A DNA stretch of 64,000 nucleotides from Paenibacillus massiliensis subsp. panacisoli DSM 21345 (lineage in GTDB: Bacteria > Bacillota > Bacilli > Paenibacillales > Paenibacillaceae). The DNA lies in contig NZ_AUFO01000016.1 in assembly GCF_000426545.1 (NCBI RefSeq), forward strand, positions 124,001 through 188,000, given 5' to 3'. This document shows, piece after piece, positions 55,086-63,855 of the stretch (within the stretch, counting starts at the first letter, position 1; each line of letters starts with the position of its first letter). The position numbers were made by a program, and so were the translations under genes. The notes under the pieces are model-generated. The model had not been told where the DNA came from and searched no databases. It worked only from the letters and a program-made list of their open reading frames with translations.

Positions 55086-56540
55086 TTGAAAAGAATATAT
55101 TGTCGTTATGCGGCCATCGTACTCGCTGCTGTCATGATGATCCTGGCAGTGGTACCAGCTTATGCAGCGGATTCCACCAAGCAGAAGCTGGTTCTCGGAA
55201 CTAGTGCTGATTTTGCACCTTATGAGTTCCACAAAACGATAGATGGCAAGGACCAGATTGTCGGCTTTGATATTGAAATCGCGAAAGAGATTGCTAAGGA
55301 TCTTGATCGTGAGCTTGTAATTGAAGATATTGGATTTGATGCGCTACTGCCAGCTCTGCAAAGCGGACGGGTAGATATGGTCATCTCGGGGATGACTCCT
55401 ACAGACGAACGTAAGCGCAGCATTGATTTCTCGGACAACTACTATCAATCCCGTCAGGTCATTGTCGTCAAGGCGGAGAATAAATCCAAATTCCCGACGA
55501 TGGATAGCTTGCGTGGAGCCAAGATTGGTGTCCAGAAAGGCTCCATTCAAGAGGAGATTGGTATGGGGATTCCAGACGCACAGCTGACCTCTCTGGACAA
55601 AATCTCAGACATCATTCTCCAATTGCGTACGAATCGGGTGGAAGCTGCCATTATGGAAGATACGGTAGCTGCCGGTTATCTGGATAGTGAGGTCGTCCTT
55701 GCGCCAGCAGTACCGGATGTGCCAGAGGTACAGGCAGCCATTGGTATCCAAAAGGGCAATACCGAGCTGCTGAACTCCATTAATGGAACATTAGACAGAC
55801 TCAAGGCCAATAATGATATTGAGCGTATGGTTGAAGAGGCAAGTGCCCTTGCTGCGGATCGTCCGCAGGCAAAGTCTCCAAACATTATTGAAGTGTTCTG
55901 GGAATATCGTAATTATTATATTACAGGTGTAGGATATACGTTGCTGCTTTCAGCGCTTGGTGTGCTGTTCGGCTTCATTATCGGTCTGTTCATCTGTTTT
56001 ATTCGGATGTCAGGCATTCGAGTGCTGCAATGGATTGGAACGACGTATGTCGAGATTTTGAGAGGCACACCGATGCTGGTGCAGCTCATGATCGTGCATT
56101 ACGGATTCTCCTTGACCTTTGGGATCAACTTCAGTCCATTGCAATCAGGTATCATTACGCTATCCATCAATAGCTCCGCCTATCTGGCAGAATTGTTCCG
56201 CGCAGGAATTCAAGGCGTAGACCGTGGACAGATGGAAGCGGCACGTTCCCTCGGGATGAAGAGAGGCAAAGCGATGAGATTTATTATTTTGCCGCAGGCC
56301 CTTAAGGCAGTGTTGCCTGCGATTGGTAATGAATTCATCACAATCATCAAGGAATCCTCAATTATCTCGTTCATTGGCATGATGGATCTGATGTACCAGG
56401 CCTCTGTTGTTAAGAACATTACTTTCCAGGGGATGAGTCCATTCATCATCGCCGCGGCCTTGTACTTTGTCATGACATTCGGACTCTCCAAGCTGCTTGG
56501 ATTGTGGGAAAGGAAGTTGAGAGCTAGTGATAACCGTTAA
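55086..56540 (+). CDS. Fused substrate-binding protein and permease of a polar amino-acid ABC importer
   Basis: The protein has 484 residues from TTG 55086, preceded by GGAGAGAAGGAAAG. Residues 1-28 are a signal peptide, about 33-258 a family 3 solute-binding domain ([39 protein letters not shown]), and about 270-480 a permease of the HisM/GlnP class with the loop [24 protein letters not shown]. The fusion tethers the binding domain to the channel. Glutamine, arginine or related polar amino acids are likely substrates for this class. The ATPase gene starts 14 bases before its stop. Confidence 0.93.
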   Translation: MKRIYCRYAAIVLAAVMMILAVVPAYAADSTKQKLVLGTSADFAPYEFHKTIDGKDQIVGFDIEIAKEIAKDLDRELVIEDIGFDALLPALQSGRVDMVISGMTPTDERKRSIDFSDNYYQSRQVIVVKAENKSKFPTMDSLRGAKIGVQKGSIQEEIGMGIPDAQLTSLDKISDIILQLRTNRVEAAIMEDTVAAGYLDSEVVLAPAVPDVPEVQAAIGIQKGNTELLNSINGTLDRLKANNDIERMVEEASALAADRPQAKSPNIIEVFWEYRNYYITGVGYTLLLSALGVLFGFIIGLFICFIRMSGIRVLQWIGTTYVEILRGTPMLVQLMIVHYGFSLTFGINFSPLQSGIITLSINSSAYLAELFRAGIQGVDRGQMEAARSLGMKRGKAMRFIILPQALKAVLPAIGNEFITIIKESSIISFIGMMDLMYQASVVKNITFQGMSPFIIAAALYFVMTFGLSKLLGLWERKLRASDNR

Positions 56541-57249
56541 TCAATTACGCAAGTCCTTCGGTCAGAATGAAATTCTGAAGGGACTCGATGTGCATATCAA
56601 GAAGGGCGAGGTCGTTGTTGTCATTGGACCAAGTGGTTCGGGCAAAAGTACTTTTCTGCGTTGTCTGAATCTGCTGGAGGAGCCATCGGCAGGTGAAATT
56701 CTGTTCGAGGGCGAGCCGATTACAGCCAAAGGCCATGATATTAATAAGACCCGTGAGAAAATGGGTATGGTGTTCCAGCATTTTAATCTGTTCCCGCACA
56801 TGAATGTACTGCAAAATCTGACGATCGCGCCTGTTCAGGTGCTTGGAAAATCTCAAGCTGAGGCTGAGAAGATCGCGGACGACCTTTTGGCTACAGTAGG
56901 GCTGTCCGATAAGCGTGTTGCCTACCCGAACCAGCTGTCAGGTGGTCAGAAGCAACGTATCGCCATTGCGCGTGCGCTGGCTATGCAGCCACATATGATG
57001 CTGTTCGATGAGCCGACCTCGGCGCTTGACCCCGAGATGGTCGGAGAGGTACTGGACGTTATGAAGAAGCTGGCTGAGCGCGGAATGACGATGGTCATCG
57101 TCACACACGAAATGGGCTTCGCACGTGAGGTGGGAGACCGGATTCTGTTCATGGATAACGGGCAGATTGTTGAGGAAGGAAGTCCTGGCAAGGTATTCGG
57201 AAATCCTGAGAATGAGCGCACACGCGACTTCCTCGCGAAGGTACTCTAG
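56527..57249 (+). CDS. Amino-acid ABC transporter ATP-binding protein (GlnQ-like)
   Basis: The protein has 240 residues from GTG 56527, overlapping the permease fusion by 14 bases. Walker [10 protein letters not shown] is near 34, the signature [15 protein letters not shown] near 137, Walker [19 protein letters not shown] near 158 and the switch His in [12 protein letters not shown] near 192. It hydrolyses ATP to drive uptake through the fused binding-permease protein encoded just upstream. Confidence 0.94.
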   Translation: MITVNQLRKSFGQNEILKGLDVHIKKGEVVVVIGPSGSGKSTFLRCLNLLEEPSAGEILFEGEPITAKGHDINKTREKMGMVFQHFNLFPHMNVLQNLTIAPVQVLGKSQAEAEKIADDLLATVGLSDKRVAYPNQLSGGQKQRIAIARALAMQPHMMLFDEPTSALDPEMVGEVLDVMKKLAERGMTMVIVTHEMGFAREVGDRILFMDNGQIVEEGSPGKVFGNPENERTRDFLAKVL

Positions 57250-57321
57250 TTACATTTCGAATAGTACTGTAGCGACATCTCGAACCATAACAGCTACATT
57301 TTAAACACTATATGTATGGTA

Positions 57322-57370
57322 AAAGAACAGCCCTAGTAGGTCCATTCAAGGACCTACCAGAGCTGTTTTC
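57322..57370 (+). terminator. Terminator of the amino-acid ABC operon
   Basis: AACAGC (57326-57331) and GCTGTT (57362-57367) with the inner GTAGGTCC/GGACCTAC form a long stem ending in TTTT. The loop is ATTCAA. Confidence 0.8.
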
Positions 57371-57435
57371 GAATTAGGTAACTATATAAGCCTATATAAG
57401 CCACAACTAAATTTATAACTTGACGAGAAGGCGAT

Positions 57436-57850
57436 CTATTGTTTCCAGCGGTTGCTTGTTGATTCTTTACTCACGTGAAGTCGAATCTTGTAAAATTTCT
57501 CGAAAAAGAAGTTATTCACAACATCAGCTTTGAGCCACAGCCATGGCCCCTCAGCAGGGTTGAGATTTGGACAGTAAGGAGGCAGAAAGACCAATTTCAA
57601 ACGGGGATGTTCCTCCAAGAAGGGCTGTAATTCCGTAGTGTGATGAATCCAACTGTTGTCTAAAATCAAGGCGATTTTCCCATCTGGATAAGCAGCGAGA
57701 AGATCCTTCAGAAAGCGAACGGCGGTATCCGTCTTTTCTTCTTCACGGTGATTGACCTGACCGGTCTCATAGTCTATTGTAGCAAACAAATTAGCCCATC
57801 GAGTCTGCCTTGTCTACCGATGTAAGCCTGCTGTTCGTCGATCTAAGAAA
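57436..57850 (-). pseudogene. Remnant of an IS630-type transposase
   Basis: Bases 57436-57789 encode about 117 residues of the C-terminal half of a DDE transposase: FATIDYETG, ILDNSWIHHT with the second catalytic Asp, and FLPPYCPNLNPAEG with the Glu. Compared with the family consensus, NSWIHH has Trp where Arg is usual, and the segment upstream is broken: FFLD, then in another frame DEQQAYIG, then a stop before the readable part. The N-terminal half is missing and no terminal repeats are visible. It is a dead fragment. Confidence 0.8.
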
Positions 57851-58092
57851 AAAAGCAGATGACAGCACCAAGCTGACATTTCGTTTCTCTTGGGTTCCCC
57901 GCGTTCCATTCAATAAAACAACCTAATGTACTGCAGTCAAGATGTTGTTTTACCTTTAATATTATAAAAGCAAGCCCAAAATGGCCGTGTGCTTCGAACA
58001 AACTTGATTGGTAAAATCATATGAAAAAGAAACACACCAGTGCAAAACAATAACAACTGGTGTGCTTTAAAATCGTGTTTTCGTTTAAATAG
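57851..58092. other. AT-rich non-coding debris
   Basis: No gene is seen. AAAACAAC/GTTGTTTT (about 57917-57951) can form a hairpin. The minus-strand terminator at 58022-58064 closes the next pseudogene. Confidence 0.4.
58022..58064 (-). terminator. Minus-strand terminator after the exported-protein pseudogene
   Basis: Read on minus, CACACCAGT (58064-58056) pairs with ACTGGTGTG (58041-58033), followed by TTTCTTTTT. It lies 29 bases past the stop of the pseudogene. Confidence 0.75.
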
Positions 58093-58581
58093 TTATTGAT
58101 AATTAACTACATTGGAATTTAAAGGGGTCATAACAGTAACACCAGATTGTAGTGTCAGTATACTACCTGTCATTCTCGCCCTATAGTTACCAGCGCCCCA
58201 ATCTCTAATCAAGAAAGTCTCCTGATCACCTTGGAAGTATGTCAAACTACCTCATTTATTAATTGCCTTTCTTCCTATAATTTCCCAAGAACCAAAAGAA
58301 GACTTTTGAAAGTACATAGTGAAGTTAACGCTAGAAATCTGATACTTTGGTTCAAGATTAATATTCCAGTTGCAATACATACGTCCAGCCACATCTGTGC
58401 AAGTCAATAATAACCTTCCAGCATGTCCTAGAGCTGATGGAGTAACTAATTTTGAATCATATACATCACTTATTACTGTGTTATCAGCATTATTTATCGG
58501 TACGAATTTAATTTCTTCTGTTTCAAAGGTGATATTCTGAGAGGTACTTTCGGCATCAGTATTTATGTATATTGGAATTTT
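58093..58581 (-). pseudogene. Broken gene for an unknown protein, one internal stop, N-terminus missing
   Basis: On the minus strand one frame reads through about 163 codons from near 58581 to the TAA at 58093-58095, interrupted only by a TGA at 58252-58254. The readings on both sides are protein-like (LLLTCTDVAGRMYCNWNINL and FTMYFQKSSFGSWEIIGRKA before it, FLIRDWGAGNYRARMTGS after it). Since TGG (Trp) would fit in place of TGA, a single substitution explains the break. There is no start codon or ribosome site upstream, because the frame runs into the region ahead of the next gene, so the N-terminal part has also been lost. The beta-rich, aromatic character suggests an exported protein. I do not recognise the family. 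Confidence 0.7.
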
Positions 58582-58595
58582 AAGGAGAATTGCTT

Positions 58596-58862
58596 ATGAA
58601 ATATAAAATTACCGAAACTCATATTTATGTATTAGATTCTCACAATGCGATTCACGATGTACTGTGTTTTCCAAGATCGAATAGAACATACGAAGACTTA
58701 AGTGAGTTAGTTGAGGATTGCCTGACCTTCGAGCTTACTAACCCTGAACATTTTGAATCATTTGATCATATGAAGGTGACCTCTCCATCAAAAGGAGGAA
58801 ATTTTTATACCCAGGACTTTCTGAATCCCATTTTGAAATTGGTAAACGAAAATAGATTGTAA
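58596..58862 (+). CDS. Small unrecognised protein in an AT-rich patch
   Basis: The protein has 88 residues from ATG 58596, with AAGGAG eight bases upstream. It is acidic, cytoplasmic-looking, with beta-prone YKITETHIYVLD at the start and a helix-prone LSELVEDCLTFEL in the middle. No family is recognised. Codon use is AT-rich, unlike the core genes on both sides, and it lies beside an IS remnant and a broken gene, suggesting transfer. It could be an orphan immunity-type or regulatory protein, but nothing in the sequence proves that. Confidence 0.6.
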   Translation: MKYKITETHIYVLDSHNAIHDVLCFPRSNRTYEDLSELVEDCLTFELTNPEHFESFDHMKVTSPSKGGNFYTQDFLNPILKLVNENRL

Positions 58863-59149
58863 TATATCGACACGAAAAGGACTCCATTGACTTAATAGTT
58901 GTATTAGTCCTTAAGAAGCTTCTTTGAATGGAAAACAGATATTAACTATGCGTCAAATCCAAGTTAACGGCATATACCAACATTTTCATGCAGTAAAGGT
59001 TACAAACTTGTGATAATATGCTTACAAATCTTAACCTTTTCGATTGTAGGTTGCGGTAATTAATATTTCTAATCTAGAAAGCCATAATTCTGAATCGTAA
59101 AAGGTGAGAAATTTTGTAATGCTGTCATACATAGGAGGATAACTTACAT
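58863..59149. other. Upstream region of the LysM-3D gene
   Basis: About 290 AT-rich bases without a gene. TTACAAACTTG and TTACAAATCTTAACC near 59000-59035 resemble loosely the TGTAA half-sites bound by WalR, which controls yocH-type genes in Bacillus, but the spacing does not match the consensus. Confidence 0.35.
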
Positions 59150-59797
59150 ATGAAATCGTTCGGTAAGATGATGAAATCAACCTTGTTGGTATTGGGTGTA
59201 GGTCTGACTGTAGCTGCGGGAACCGCAGATGCGGCAAGTGTACATGTGGCCAAAGATGGAGATACATACTTCAAGCTGGCGCGTCAGTATGGGGTGAACA
59301 TGGAGGCGCTTATGGCGGCTAATCCGCAAATTCCAGCCAACAATATCTATGACGGACTGAACATTAAGCTGCCTGAGGATACGGCAATGCAGGCCAAGTC
59401 GATTTCTGCTACTCCAATAAAGGAAGCTGCGAAGATCTCAGCCAAGCAAGTGGAGGCGTGGGGAAAAACGTTTAACTACTCCAAGGTACTGAATGTGACG
59501 GCTACAGCCTACTCAGCAGCAGCTGACGAGAATGGCGGGTGGGGGCCTGTGGATTACTTCGGCAATCCGCTGAAGATCGGCACGATTGCTGTGGATCCTA
59601 AGGTGATTCCGATGGGCACCAAGGTACTCGTTACAGGACACTCTCATCCTGGACTACCTGCTAATGCCTTTGTGGCGGAGGCACTTGATATGGGCGGGGC
59701 CATTAAGGGCAACAAGATCGACATCTTCATACCTGGCTCGAAGGCTTCGGTCAGCCAGTTTGGTTTTCAGGATGTAAAGCTGTATTTTATTGAATAG
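59150..59797 (+). CDS. Secreted LysM and 3D-domain protein (YocH-like)
   Basis: The protein has 215 residues. A signal peptide (residues 1-28, ending TADAAS) is followed by one LysM repeat at about 30-75 (VAKDGDTYFKLARQYGVNMEALMAANPQ is its core pattern) that binds peptidoglycan, a linker, and a 3D domain at about 115-215 with its Asp residues in TAVDP-like IAVDPKVIPMGT, EALDMGGAIKG and KIDIF. The 3D fold resembles the catalytic part of MltA lytic transglycosylases. Such proteins hydrolyse peptidoglycan outside the cell during growth or stationary phase. AGGAGG precedes the start. Confidence 0.9.
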   Translation: MKSFGKMMKSTLLVLGVGLTVAAGTADAASVHVAKDGDTYFKLARQYGVNMEALMAANPQIPANNIYDGLNIKLPEDTAMQAKSISATPIKEAAKISAKQVEAWGKTFNYSKVLNVTATAYSAAADENGGWGPVDYFGNPLKIGTIAVDPKVIPMGTKVLVTGHSHPGLPANAFVAEALDMGGAIKGNKIDIFIPGSKASVSQFGFQDVKLYFIE

Positions 59798-59891
59798 GAG
59801 CTTTGTTGAAGATTAGCTTTTGACAAGCTGTAGTTCTCTGTCAACCATGAACATAATCGGTAATCATTGAATCGTATTAGTGAATAGATTG

Positions 59892-59937
59892 AAGGATGTC
59901 CCGTCAAGCCATGGGTTGGCCTAGGGACATCCTTTTA
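59892..59937. terminator. Bidirectional terminator between the LysM-3D and deacetylase genes
   Basis: AAGGATGTCCC (59892-59902) pairs with GGGACATCCTT (59924-59934), inner AGCCATGGGTTGGC forms a second small stem, and TTTTATTT follows on the plus strand. Confidence 0.8.
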
Positions 59938-59957
59938 TTTGTTTGGAAATAGCTTGC

Positions 59958-60797
59958 TCACTGCTTCTTGCTGAGCGGCAAGGAGGCAGGCACGTGTAGC
60001 AGCTCGGGAAGAGTAACGAAGGAGTAGCCCTTACCTTCCAGCTCGCTAATCATGCTCGGAAGCACGCGAATGGTTCCGTGCAGATCAGTTGTAGTTCCAC
60101 CACCTGCATGCATGAGAATAATAGAGCCTGGCCCGGTATGAGGCACCACGTTATTTCTGATTTGGCGCGGACTGAGGCCCTTCCAGTCCATGGAATCGAC
60201 ATTCCAGTTCACAATCTTATACCGCGAGCTGCGTGCCCAGCGTAATTGGGGCTCTGTAATCTCACCATAAGGCGGCCGGATCAGCTTGGGACGAAGGCCT
60301 GTAATCCCTTGAATAATTCGTTCCGATCTGAGGATTTGCTGGCTGAACTGACTCGAATTAAGCTTGGCAAAATTCGGATGATTGAAGGAATGGTTGCCGA
60401 CGACATGTCCTTCCTTTACAATTCTTCGGACCAGATCAGGATGCTTGCGTGCACGACTTCCAACAATGAAGAACGTTGCCTTGATCTTATGCTTCTTAAG
60501 AACATCCAGTACATAAGGCGTGTAACGTGGATCAGGAACGTCATCGAAGGTTAATGCAATTTGACGAGTCTGCGAATGAGGACCACTCATCTTGAAGGTA
60601 TCAGCATATTTTTTTCGCAAGTCCCCAAGTGTGCGAGGCTTGGTACTGGTGGTCTGTACATTTTGAACAGACTGGTCACTCTCTGCGGGCTGGGGAGAAA
60701 GCCATGCAGCAGCAGCGGATTGGACATGGCTGTAAGCAGACGGATAACTGCTGGAGAGCAGCAGTGCCGCTAATGTAATATTGGTCCATAGTGGCAT
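59958..60797 (-). CDS. Secreted polysaccharide deacetylase
   Basis: The protein has 279 residues. Residues 1-29 are a signal peptide or anchor. The NodB-type domain spans about 80-265: catalytic TFDDVPD near 86, metal-binding His pair in VGNHSFNHPNF near 135, RPPYGE near 174 and the C-terminal His motif ILMHAGGG near 226. It removes N-acetyl groups from peptidoglycan or other amino sugars outside the membrane. The gene is alone on the minus strand. The close pattern is to PdaA/YlxY-type enzymes. The exact substrate cannot be told. Confidence 0.92.
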   Translation of the reverse strand: MPLWTNITLAALLLSSSYPSAYSHVQSAAAAWLSPQPAESDQSVQNVQTTSTKPRTLGDLRKKYADTFKMSGPHSQTRQIALTFDDVPDPRYTPYVLDVLKKHKIKATFFIVGSRARKHPDLVRRIVKEGHVVGNHSFNHPNFAKLNSSQFSQQILRSERIIQGITGLRPKLIRPPYGEITEPQLRWARSSRYKIVNWNVDSMDWKGLSPRQIRNNVVPHTGPGSIILMHAGGGTTTDLHGTIRVLPSMISELEGKGYSFVTLPELLHVPASLPLSKKQ

Positions 60798-60947
60798 GGG
60801 ATTAGCCCCCTTTTTCGTTTCTCTCGCGCATCAGTGTGTTAGTATTTCCAAATGCCGTCAAATTATGTAGTAGCATCATTTGAAAATGCCAGATAATTTG
60901 CTATGACATGATGGGTTAAGTTAAAATATAAGTAATTGGAAAAAAGC

Positions 60948-60976
60948 TGAAACGATTGGAGTATCCCTGACGTATA
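60948..60976 (+). promoter_or_regulatory. Sigma-W-like ECF promoter of pspA
   Basis: TGAAAC (60948-60953) and CGTATA (60971-60976) with 17 bases between match the ECF sigma-W pattern (GAAAC, 16-17 bases, CGTA). It lies 46 bases before the pspA start. In Bacillus, pspA is a known sigma-W target, which supports the call. Confidence 0.75.
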
Positions 60977-61021
60977 TAGAAGTATTGATAAAATCATCGG
61001 TAGATCAAAGGAGGAACTGCA

Positions 61022-61690
61022 ATGTCTATCTTCAAGCGACTAAGAGATCTTACACTATCGAATATTCATGCGGTTATTGATAAAGCTGAGGACCCAATCA
61101 AAATGACAGAGCAATACATCCGTGATATGCGTGAGGACCTTGAGGACGCCGAAAAGGCGGTTGCCGCCCAGATTGCCATCGAGAAGAAATTCAAGCAGCT
61201 GTACGAGGAGCAGACAGCTCTTGCTCAGAAGCGTGAGGAGCAGGCTCATACCGCCGCCAAGGCACAGAACGTGGACCTAGCGCGCCGAGCGCTGGAAGAG
61301 AAGAAGACAGCAGAGGATAAGGCAGCAGAATACAAAGCCAGCTATGAGCAGAACAAGGCGTCAGCTGATCAATTGAGAGCCAAGCTGACAGAGATGCGCA
61401 AGCAACTAGAGGAAATGAAGAGCAAGCGCGAGACACTTGTAGCCAGATATCAGGCTGCCAAAGCGCAGACAGAAATCAACAAATCCATGAGCACATTCAG
61501 CACGGATTCAGCTGCTTCTGGAATGAAGCGTATGGAGGAGAAGATGCTCCAAATGGAAGCGCGTGCTGAGGCAAGCAACGAGCTAGCAGACAAGGGCAAG
61601 TCGCTGGATGATGAGATGGAAGCCTTGACCAAGAATAGCGAGGTTGAGGATGAGCTGGCTGCATTAATGAAGCAGTATGAAAATAAATAA
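61022..61690 (+). CDS. pspA: PspA/IM30-family membrane-stress protein
   Basis: The protein has 222 residues, almost wholly coiled coil, with the family's N-terminal amphipathic start (MSIFKRLRDLTLSNIHAVID) and the ALKAVAxQIAxEK-like pattern near 45. PspA proteins line the inner face of the membrane and stabilise it when the proton gradient or lipid order is disturbed. AAAGGAGGA precedes the start and a sigma-W-like promoter lies upstream. A DUF350 membrane protein gene follows 168 bases on. Confidence 0.93.
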   Translation: MSIFKRLRDLTLSNIHAVIDKAEDPIKMTEQYIRDMREDLEDAEKAVAAQIAIEKKFKQLYEEQTALAQKREEQAHTAAKAQNVDLARRALEEKKTAEDKAAEYKASYEQNKASADQLRAKLTEMRKQLEEMKSKRETLVARYQAAKAQTEINKSMSTFSTDSAASGMKRMEEKMLQMEARAEASNELADKGKSLDDEMEALTKNSEVEDELAALMKQYENK

Positions 61691-61858
61691 TTGCTGCTAA
61701 AGCGTGAGACGAATGGCGAAGGTGAGAACAATCCACTCTCCTTCGCTTTTCAGTCTGCTGTTTTTGCAAAGTACCCTTAGTTAAGCATGACTCTATACTA
61801 CGTTGAACGGTACTGACAGCATGTGCGCTTGAGTAACAGATGAAGGATGGTAGGACAT

Positions 61859-62263
61859 ATGGATCTTCACTCCATTATTGCGATGTTCACTTGGACAGTC
61901 GCAGGAGCAATTTTGTTGTTTTTATTCATGTATCTAGACTCCTTATTTACGAAATATAAGGATTTTGAAGAGGTCAAAGCCGGCAACGTAGCAGCAACGA
62001 CTCGATTGGTCATGAAGTTGGGAGCACAGGCCTACATCCTGTCCGCCTCCATGGCTACTGCCAACAAATTGAGTGAGGCATTGGTGTATTCCTTGCTCGC
62101 TTTTCTCATGCTCTTCGTACTGGAGGGGTCTGTGCGAGTCGTTCTTCGAAAATGGGCTAAATTTGATCTTGATGAAGGCACTCAACGTGGTCACATCGCG
62201 CATGGCTTGTTCAACGGCTCCTTGTATATCGTTGGTGCCCTGATCATTGCGGCCTGTTTCTGA
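61859..62263 (+). CDS. DUF350-family membrane protein
   Basis: The protein has 134 residues from ATG 61859, with GAAGGATGG upstream; the earlier ATG at 61847 lies in that site. It has four hydrophobic segments, with the pattern typical of DUF350 (UPF0719): LGAQAYILSASM in the second and NGSLYIVGALIIAACF in the last. DUF350 proteins are poorly known and often lie beside PspA-type or glutathionylspermidine-synthase-like genes in stress clusters. Its position after pspA suggests a membrane-protection role. The gene ends before a bidirectional terminator. Confidence 0.85.
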   Translation: MDLHSIIAMFTWTVAGAILLFLFMYLDSLFTKYKDFEEVKAGNVAATTRLVMKLGAQAYILSASMATANKLSEALVYSLLAFLMLFVLEGSVRVVLRKWAKFDLDEGTQRGHIAHGLFNGSLYIVGALIIAACF

Positions 62264-62286
62264 CGGTATAATGCACAAAAAACACT

Positions 62287-62373
62287 AGAGCTGTCACTCG
62301 GAAGCAGCCTTCGTGCAGCAAATCCAAGGATTTGTCACAACGAGAGAGCGGCGTATGGAGGACAGCTCTTTTT
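62287..62373. terminator. Bidirectional terminator between the DUF350 and HNH genes
   Basis: AGAGCTGTC (62287-62295) pairs with GACAGCTCT (62361-62369). TTTTTG follows on plus and GTGTTTTTTG on minus. The loop is large and holds smaller stems. Confidence 0.7.
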
Positions 62374-62374
62374 G

Positions 62375-62680
62375 TCATTTTCGGGATTGTCGTACATTTG
62401 CGGATTTCCGTGATCTGGGAATGGTGCTGGCTGGTTGCTTGCGGATCCATTTGAGAAAGGAAGCCATCTGCAGATTGGATTGCAAAGCTTCTATGGTGGT
62501 GAGCTGGAGCTCGATCAGTTGACGATTCGTGAACAGATGATGAATATGCTGATGGCATGCAACACACAGATCCGCAGTGGGCAGGAAGGAGCCACCTTCT
62601 TCCCGCGGTGTTAAATGGTGTACGGTAGTCACAACCGGGGTGCGTCTGCAAAGCTCACATTGGTCTGGTGCCTTCGTCAT
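62375..62680 (-). CDS. Small HNH-type nuclease family protein
   Basis: The protein has 101 residues from ATG 62680; TTG 62686, five bases after AGGAGGA, is an alternative start with two more residues. Two CxxC pairs (CELCRR near 8, CVACHQH near 38) frame an HH motif (VHHLTPREEGG) followed by LCVACHQHIHHLF, the layout of HNH zinc nucleases of the YajD type. Such proteins cut DNA with a metal ion. The cellular role is unknown. It follows mrpG by about 40 bases on the same strand and may be read from the mrp transcript. Confidence 0.8.
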   Translation of the reverse strand: MTKAPDQCELCRRTPVVTTVHHLTPREEGGSFLPTADLCVACHQHIHHLFTNRQLIELQLTTIEALQSNLQMASFLKWIRKQPASTIPRSRKSANVRQSRK

Positions 62681-62719
62681 TTTCAATTTATCCTCCTCTG
62701 CACAGGAACACATACAACT

Positions 62720-63100
62720 TTAGTCGTGAGCTCGACCATCCTCCTTGCGCTGGCCCTTGAGCACAGGCTCAAGCACATCCTGCACACTGCGCTCCCATAA
62801 CGGAACATCGGTCCTATACGCAGCGCGTACATTCAGATGACCAGCCAATGGGGCCGTGATGAACACGAATACGATACCCAATAATAGTCTGGCGCTTGCA
62901 TAATGATCATAAATCCAGAAGTAGAGAAAGGCTGCAGTAAGAATACATAGAACGCCAAGTGTGGTACTTTTGGTTGCGGCATGAGCACGCAGATATACGT
63001 CAGGCAGCCGAATCAGTCCGAAGGTGCTTAATATGCTCACAATGGCCCCAATCAATACCAGTCCTCCAACGATTAGCCCACCTGCGGTCTCAACGATCAT
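62720..63100 (-). CDS. mrpG: Na+/H+ antiporter subunit G
   Basis: The protein has 126 residues from ATG 63100, which overlaps the end of mrpF by 11 bases; an earlier ATG at 63142 lies inside mrpF. It has three membrane segments, with the family core FGLIRLPDVYLRAHAATKS near 25-43. MrpG belongs to the multi-subunit Mrp complex that exchanges Na+ for H+ and supports alkali and salt tolerance. It is the last mrp gene. Confidence 0.92.
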   Translation of the reverse strand: MIVETAGGLIVGGLVLIGAIVSILSTFGLIRLPDVYLRAHAATKSTTLGVLCILTAAFLYFWIYDHYASARLLLGIVFVFITAPLAGHLNVRAAYRTDVPLWERSVQDVLEPVLKGQRKEDGRAHD

Positions 63101-63374
63101 TCTCACGCTCAAGCACCACCCCTCGTTCAATATAACGGGCAAAAGCTACCGTGCTCAGAAAGGCGAGTATGCCAATCAGCAAAATAATATCAAGATACGC
63201 CTGCGTATGCTGTGCCATGGACAAGACCGTAACCACGGCGATGAGATTGATGCCAATGGTATCTAATGCGGTAATTCTATCCGCCATGGACGGCCCACGT
63301 AGCACTCGATACAAGCAACCACAGATCGAGACCGATAATAGAAACACTGCGATCAGAAATATAGCCTGCAGCAT
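63090..63374 (-). CDS. mrpF: Na+/H+ antiporter subunit F
   Basis: The protein has 94 residues with three membrane segments. The family motif RGPSMADRITALDTIGINLIA lies at about 26-46. The start overlaps the mrpE stop by one base (TGATG). It is part of the Mrp complex in the membrane. Confidence 0.93.
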   Translation of the reverse strand: MLQAIFLIAVFLLSVSICGCLYRVLRGPSMADRITALDTIGINLIAVVTVLSMAQHTQAYLDIILLIGILAFLSTVAFARYIERGVVLERENDR

Positions 63375-63850
63375 CAGCGAGTCACCTCCATTATGCTTTT
63401 TTCAAAAGTATTGCGAATTTCCTCAGCCATGCTGTGTTCATCCGTAATGTTCATGGCATGAATATAGAGCGTGCGGTTATTATGCGAGACTTCAAGCAGC
63501 AATGAACCTGGTGTAAGAGATATCATGAGATACAATAGACTCAGCTCCCAATCCGTGTTTAGCTGGCTTTTGTAGATAAAGACGCCTGGGCGAATATCCA
63601 GCTGTGGCTTGATAACCTGCCGGATGACGGTATAGCTGGCATGCACGAGCTGGACGAGCAGTACTCTGAGCAGCTTGAGGATCGCCCAAATCCTCATGAG
63701 ATATAATCTTTGCGGAAAGAATCTGCGCAGCACTGCAATCAGAATCAGACCAAGCAGGTAGCCGATCAGGAACTGCAGGACGGTCCATTCCGCACTGAGG
63801 AACATCCAGGTGAGCGCGATGATCAGATTAAGCAAAATTTGAAAGGCCAT
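63374..63850 (-). CDS. mrpE: Na+/H+ antiporter subunit E
   Basis: The protein has 158 residues with two to three N-terminal membrane segments and a cytoplasmic C-terminal part. Family features are PGVFIYKS near 88, SLTPGSLLLEVSHNNRTLYIHAM near 111-133. It belongs to the Mrp complex and starts six bases after the mrpD stop. Confidence 0.93.
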   Translation of the reverse strand: MAFQILLNLIIALTWMFLSAEWTVLQFLIGYLLGLILIAVLRRFFPQRLYLMRIWAILKLLRVLLVQLVHASYTVIRQVIKPQLDIRPGVFIYKSQLNTDWELSLLYLMISLTPGSLLLEVSHNNRTLYIHAMNITDEHSMAEEIRNTFEKSIMEVTR

Positions 63851-63855
63851 CAGAT

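Noticed and set aside
57436..57789. Intact IS630 insertion sequence
   Set aside because: Only the C-terminal half of the transposase is readable, the upstream part is frameshifted, and no terminal inverted repeats or target duplication could be found.
59000..59035. WalR binding site before the LysM-3D gene
   Set aside because: TTACAA half-sites are present, but the spacing and orientation do not match the direct-repeat consensus TGTWAH-N5-TGTWAH.
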